Positions 60,354-64,000 of a stretch of DNA of 64,000 nt are shown here, piece by piece. The stretch comes from Pseudomonas maioricensis (lineage in GTDB: Bacteria > Pseudomonadota > Gammaproteobacteria > Pseudomonadales > Pseudomonadaceae). The number at the start of each line of letters is the position of its first letter. Positions within the stretch are counted from its first letter, which is position 1. Position numbers and translations under genes: made by a program. The DNA lies in the NCBI RefSeq assembly GCF_022790535.1, contig NZ_LOHG01000013.1:1-64000 (forward strand), written 5' to 3'. Under the pieces are notes generated by a model. It had not been told where the DNA came from and made no database searches. It saw only the letters and a list, made by a program, of their open reading frames with translations.

Positions 60354-60378
60354 AGATTCATTTCATTTGGTTTTTGGG

Positions 60379-61695
60379 CTAGTACTGATAACGCAGCATG
60401 GCATGCGGCAGCGAATACAGCGCGAAACCGCCAAACAGTGCCACCAGCGATGGTAATACCAGCCACCAGATTCTCACCGGCAAGGCAGGCAGCGACGATT
60501 GTCTTTGCACCAGGCTCAGGCTGATCGCGCAGAGCGTGAACGCCAGCAGCATCCCGGCCAGTACGTCAGTCGGCCAGTGCACACCCAGATAGACCCGGGA
60601 CATCGCGATCGAAATCGCCGGAAGCCCGCCCAGCATCAGCCATGTCAGGCGCAACCGCACCGGTTGGCCGCGACCGGCCAATACTGCCAGTGTCATGAAA
60701 AACGCAAACGCTGCAGAGCTGTGTCCACTCGGCATGCTGTAGGTCGTCAACGGTTCAAGCAGCACTTCCGGACGCTGGCGTGCGAACACCCATTTCATTC
60801 CACCGTTGGCGCAGGCCGTGCCCAGTGTTGTGATGCCCGCAAACAAGGCGTGACGCCATTGCCGCGTAGCAACCAGCAGGATCAGCAGCAAGGCGGCGGC
60901 ATAGAACTGGGTACGGAAATCACCAAGGCCGGTGACCACGATGACGAACTGATCGACCACCGTACTGCGGTGTTCCTGGATCAGGGTCATGATGCCGTTA
61001 TCGAGCTGGGTCAGGTGCGGCCAGCCGAAAAAGATGGCGGCGAGTAGAACCGCGCTGGTCGCAGCGATGATCTCGGTCGCGTGTTTTTTGCTGCGCAGGC
61101 TGGTCTGGATAGCCACCCCGATCAGCACGGCAAGGCCGCCCCCGACGATGCCGGCCTGAGGCCAGAAACCGTCAGGCAATGGCAGGCGCACAGCTGCACC
61201 CGCCGCCCAACCCGGCAACAGGTAAGCAATCGACCAGCCTGCGGCCGCAACCACGCTGACTGCGGCGAACCGCGGGAAGGGCATGTCGAACATGCCCGAG
61301 ACCATGGGTAGCATCGGACGCAGCGGACCAATAAAGCGCCCGACCAGAAGGCTGGCGATGCCGTAGCGCTGGAAATAGGTCTCGGCGCCGCCGATCCATT
61401 CCGGGTGGGTACGAAGACCCGGAAGACGCCGTATGTTCTGGTGAAAGTGGCGCCCGATGAAATAGGAAACCGCATCGCCGAGCAGGCCTCCGACGAAACC
61501 CAGCAGGAGAACCTCACCCAGCGGCAGAATCCCGCTGCCCGCCAGCGCCGCTACGGCAAACAACACAACCGTACCCGGTACGATAATGCCGACAATCGCC
61601 ACGCATTCGACGAACGCGATCAGAAAAATAGCCACGCTCAGCCACGACGGATTGACCGCCAACCAGCCGGTGATGCTGTCGAGCCATTGGCCCAT
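60379..61695 (-). CDS. Fusion of DedA and PAP2 phosphatase domains
   Basis: 438 residues. The N-terminal ~200 residues are DedA-like (FVECVAIVGIIVPGTVVLFAVAALAGSG, GDAVSYFIGRHFHQNIRRLPGLRTHPEWIGGAETYFQRYGIASLLVGRFIGPLRPMLPMVSGMF). The C-terminal half is a PAP2 lipid phosphatase with KWVFARQRP, SMPSGHSSAAFAF and SRVYLGVHWPTDVLAG (motifs 1-3). A flippase plus phosphatase in one chain would suit polyprenyl-phosphate or phospholipid recycling. It is 3 bases after the glycosylase gene. Confidence 0.9.
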   Translation of the reverse strand: MGQWLDSITGWLAVNPSWLSVAIFLIAFVECVAIVGIIVPGTVVLFAVAALAGSGILPLGEVLLLGFVGGLLGDAVSYFIGRHFHQNIRRLPGLRTHPEWIGGAETYFQRYGIASLLVGRFIGPLRPMLPMVSGMFDMPFPRFAAVSVVAAAGWSIAYLLPGWAAGAAVRLPLPDGFWPQAGIVGGGLAVLIGVAIQTSLRSKKHATEIIAATSAVLLAAIFFGWPHLTQLDNGIMTLIQEHRSTVVDQFVIVVTGLGDFRTQFYAAALLLILLVATRQWRHALFAGITTLGTACANGGMKWVFARQRPEVLLEPLTTYSMPSGHSSAAFAFFMTLAVLAGRGQPVRLRLTWLMLGGLPAISIAMSRVYLGVHWPTDVLAGMLLAFTLCAISLSLVQRQSSLPALPVRIWWLVLPSLVALFGGFALYSLPHAMLRYQY

Positions 61696-61698
61696 GGT

Positions 61699-62370
61699 TC
61701 AGTTTCCTTGATCGAGATAAAAGTAGTCGCGCCCTTCGACCTGACCGCGTCGCAGCGGGTTCCGTGTACAGAAGCGAGCGTATTCAGGGTCGACGAAGCG
61801 GTACATCAGGTGTTCATCACGGCCCGCAGGTATGCCAAGGCGGGTGGTCTGGATGATACGAGATGGCGTTTGACCGACATCCTCCACGAGTAACAAATTT
61901 GCATCGAAACGTTTCGCATCCCACATCGGTACTTTCAAGCCTAGCGCCTTGCACAGCAGTGTCTGACCTGCGCACAAACGCTCGGGCGCCCTTAGCGCGC
62001 CGCTGGCGTCGGGGTTGTTCAATTGCATTCGGGCAAGGCTGTTGGCATCCGATACGGCATCGACCCAAGGGTGCGCTGATTTAATCAGCACCGCGTTGCC
62101 CGGCCCTTCGGCGCTGAAGTTAAGCGAATCTCCGCCGCGCGCGTAGTACATATAGATATGCCCGCCGTCGAGAAACAGGGCCCTGCGCTTTTCGGTGTAG
62201 CCAAGCGACGCGTGGCTGCCCTTTTCGGCAAAGTAATAGGCTTCGGTCTCGATAATCCGGGCGGCCAGCCACAAGTCGCCGACCTTGTGCCGAATAACTT
62301 TGCCCAGCAGCGCCTGCGCCAGAACCTGTGCGTCACGGTTGAAAAAGCTATCGGGCAGGGCGGTTGGCAT
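61699..62370 (-). CDS. DNA-3-methyladenine glycosylase (AAG/MPG type)
   Basis: 223 residues. AAG fold with LAQALLGKVIRHKVGDLWLAARIIETEAYYFAEKGSHASLGYTEKRRALFLDGGHIYMYYARGGDSLNFSAEGPGNAVLIKSAHP. The catalytic Glu is in IETEAY. It removes alkylated purines in base excision repair. It is cotranscribed with the DedA-PAP2 gene. Confidence 0.92.
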   Translation of the reverse strand: MPTALPDSFFNRDAQVLAQALLGKVIRHKVGDLWLAARIIETEAYYFAEKGSHASLGYTEKRRALFLDGGHIYMYYARGGDSLNFSAEGPGNAVLIKSAHPWVDAVSDANSLARMQLNNPDASGALRAPERLCAGQTLLCKALGLKVPMWDAKRFDANLLLVEDVGQTPSRIIQTTRLGIPAGRDEHLMYRFVDPEYARFCTRNPLRRGQVEGRDYFYLDQGN

Positions 62371-62460
62371 GTCTGGTTACACAAAGAAGGCGGGCAATGA
62401 TGATATCAATGCCCGGCTTAATTGCAGCTGAATGTGATGGTTCAAAACTTGTGCTTGCAT

Positions 62461-62534
62461 CTGTAGGAGCTGCCGAAGGCTGCGAAGCATTTGATCTGAC
62501 ACACCGCCATCGCAGCCTTCGGCAGCTCCTACAT
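62461..62534. repeat. REPIN (GCCGAAGGCTGCGA type)
   Basis: Perfect inverted GTAGGAGCTGCCGAAGGCTG arms in the 337-base gap between the glycosylase and proA. The remaining part of the gap holds the proA promoter region. Confidence 0.88.
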
Positions 62535-62666
62535 GTACTCTGATTGGTGTGCGGCAGCGCTGAGTCAGGGACACAAGGCGATCTCCCGCAGATAAAACCT
62601 TCGTCCTATTTCGCCCCGTTATCGACCATCCGCCTGTCACCGCTGTCGTTAGCGTCGCCCGACAGC

Positions 62667-62672
62667 TATAAT
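62667..62672 (+). promoter_or_regulatory. TATAAT -10 box before proA
   Basis: A perfect sigma-70 -10 hexamer lies 36 bases before the proA start. The -35 region (near 62644) is poor, so strength is uncertain. Confidence 0.4.
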
Positions 62673-62707
62673 CGGCCGCTTTCTTCACTGCCAAGACCTC
62701 TGAGACC

Positions 62708-63979
62708 ATGACTGAGTCCGTTCTTGACTACATGACCCGCCTGGGTCGCGCCGCCCGCGAAGCTTCGCGAGTGATCGGCCGTGCCAGCACCGCGCAGAAA
62801 AACCGCGCCTTGCTTGCCACCGCTGCCGCTCTGGATGAGGCCCGCGCCGAGTTGTCCGCCGCCAATGATCTGGACCTCGCCGCAGGTCGCGCCAATGGTC
62901 TGGAACCGGCCATGCTTGAGCGTCTGGCCCTGACCCCCGCACGTATCGACAGCATGATCGTCGGGTTGCGTCAGGTAGCGAATTTGCCCGATCCGGTTGG
63001 CGCGATCCGCGACATGAGCTTTCGGCCATCAGGTATTCAAGTCGGCAAGATGCGTGTGCCGCTTGGCGTTGTGGGCATCATCTATGAGTCGCGTCCGAAC
63101 GTGACCATCGATGCTGCCAGTCTGTGCCTGAAGTCAGGTAACGCTACTATTCTGCGTGGCGGCTCCGAAGCGATTAACTCCAATCGGGCAATTGCTGCCT
63201 GTGTGCAGCGCGGTCTGGCCGAAGCCGAGCTGCCTGCTGCCGTGGTGCAAGTGGTGGAAACCACCGACCGCGCCGCCGTTGGGGCGTTGATCACCATGCC
63301 TGAGTACGTGGATGTGATCGTGCCTCGTGGTGGCAAGGGCCTGATTGAGCGCGTCAGCCGTGATGCGCGGGTTCCGGTAATCAAGCATCTGGACGGCATC
63401 TGCCACGTGTATGTCAGCGCCCATGCCGACCTGCCCAAGGCCCAGCGCATCGCGTTCAATGCCAAGACTTACCGTTACGGGATATGCGGTGCCATGGAAA
63501 CGCTGCTGGTCGATCAGACCGTTGCTGCGGATTTCCTGCCATTGATGGCGGCTCAGTTCCGTGAAAAGGGCGTGGAGCTGCGTGGCTGTGAGCGTACCCG
63601 TGATTTGATCGACGTTATTCCTGCGACCGAAGAAGACTGGCACACCGAGTATCTGGCGGCGATTCTGTCGATCCGTATCGTAAGCGGTCTGGATCAGGCC
63701 ATCGAACACATTAACCATTATGGTTCGCATCACAGTGACGCGATCGTTTCCGACCATCAGGGGCAGGTTCGCCGATTCATGGCTGAAGTTGACTCCAGTT
63801 CGGTAATGGTCAATGCGCCAACCAGCTTTGCCGATGGCTTCGAATACGGATTGGGTGCGGAGATCGGTATTTCTACTGATAAGCTGCACGCCCGTGGCCC
63901 GGTAGGTCTGGAAGGTCTGACCTGCGAGAAGTACATCGTGATCGGCGATGGCCAGTTGCGCGGACAGGAGCCAGCCTGA
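62708..63979 (+). CDS. proA: Gamma-glutamyl phosphate reductase ProA
   Basis: 423 residues, aldehyde-dehydrogenase fold. It has GVVGIIYESRPNVTIDAASLCLKSGNATILRGGSEAINSN, VIVPRGGKGLIERVSRDARVPVIKHLDGICHVYV (catalytic Cys in DGICHVY) and SVMVNAPTSFADGFEYGLGAEIGISTDKLHARGPVGLEGLTCEKYIV. It is the second step of proline synthesis. Confidence 0.97.
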   Translation: MTESVLDYMTRLGRAAREASRVIGRASTAQKNRALLATAAALDEARAELSAANDLDLAAGRANGLEPAMLERLALTPARIDSMIVGLRQVANLPDPVGAIRDMSFRPSGIQVGKMRVPLGVVGIIYESRPNVTIDAASLCLKSGNATILRGGSEAINSNRAIAACVQRGLAEAELPAAVVQVVETTDRAAVGALITMPEYVDVIVPRGGKGLIERVSRDARVPVIKHLDGICHVYVSAHADLPKAQRIAFNAKTYRYGICGAMETLLVDQTVAADFLPLMAAQFREKGVELRGCERTRDLIDVIPATEEDWHTEYLAAILSIRIVSGLDQAIEHINHYGSHHSDAIVSDHQGQVRRFMAEVDSSSVMVNAPTSFADGFEYGLGAEIGISTDKLHARGPVGLEGLTCEKYIVIGDGQLRGQEPA

Positions 63980-63980
63980 C

Positions 63981-64000
63981 TTGAGCGAACCTGTGCAGCA
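63981..64000 (+). CDS. Start of the next gene, possibly nadD (truncated by window)
   Basis: A TTG one base after the proA stop begins the frame MSEPVQ, with AGGAG about 11 bases upstream. nadD commonly follows proA in Pseudomonas, but only six codons are visible. Confidence 0.3.

Overview
The window is ordinary chromosome of a fluorescent Pseudomonas. The signs are the G+C-rich codon usage, the gene order nrdR-ribD-ribE-ribBA-ribH-nusB-thiL-pgpA-ribA ... dxs-ispA-xseB, a zinc cluster like that of P. aeruginosa, and more than twenty REP/REPIN palindromes between genes. There is no prophage, insertion sequence, CRISPR array, rRNA or tRNA that I can see.

Layout. 0-6.5 kb: the large helicase Lhr, then two SDR genes. 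6.6-12 kb: an OmpW porin, a zinc-starvation operon (ZrgA-like His-rich protein, ABC ATPase, ABC permease, DUF3299 protein) behind a Zur-like palindrome, and a small ORF preceded by a C4-type antisense RNA. 12-26 kb: thioredoxin/TPR protein, methyltransferase and YbaY lipoprotein, then the riboflavin, thiamine, phospholipid and isoprenoid housekeeping block. 26-30 kb: a bufferin operon (BufA precursor peptide, MNIO enzyme BufB, BufC, DoxX) divergent from its sigma factor/NrsF pair. 30-33.6 kb: UDP-sugar dehydrogenase and an HBM-type chemoreceptor behind a FliA promoter. 33.6-40 kb: an iron locus (DUF3649, PepSY protein, TonB receptor, FecI-like sigma, FecR). 40-45.5 kb: an accessory stretch with an XRE regulator, an MFS/HxlR pair, an RsmX-like sRNA and a LexA-like S24 repressor. 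45.5-52.7 kb: pyrophosphatase, MtfA, DedA, GNAT, and ethanolamine degradation (aldehyde dehydrogenase, eutB, eutC). 52.9-64 kb: mpl-ubiX-lipoprotein, an SDR, a MORN/caspase-like lipoprotein, MaoC, LrgA/LrgB, a Lon-N protein, a DedA-PAP2 fusion, 3-methyladenine glycosylase and proA.

How the genes work together. RibD, RibE, RibBA (whose C-terminal half has lost the cyclohydrolase cysteines), RibH and the stand-alone RibA make a full riboflavin pathway. Dxs and IspA feed isoprenoids. The bufferin operon and its sigma factor carry matching GTAACC-N16-CGAA promoters on opposite strands, so both look like parts of one SigF-type metal-stress regulon. The TonB receptor, FecI/FecR and PepSY genes form an iron-uptake unit, and aldehyde dehydrogenase plus EutBC form an ethanolamine-to-acetate route.

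Most notable points: the bufferin/SigF regulon and the start-codon conflict it creates for sigF, the C4-like RNA with its paired target sites, the RsmX-like GGA sRNA, the MORN-caspase lipoprotein, and REPINs that share interiors or have become the coding 3' end of a gene. All functional calls come from reading motifs; no database search was run.
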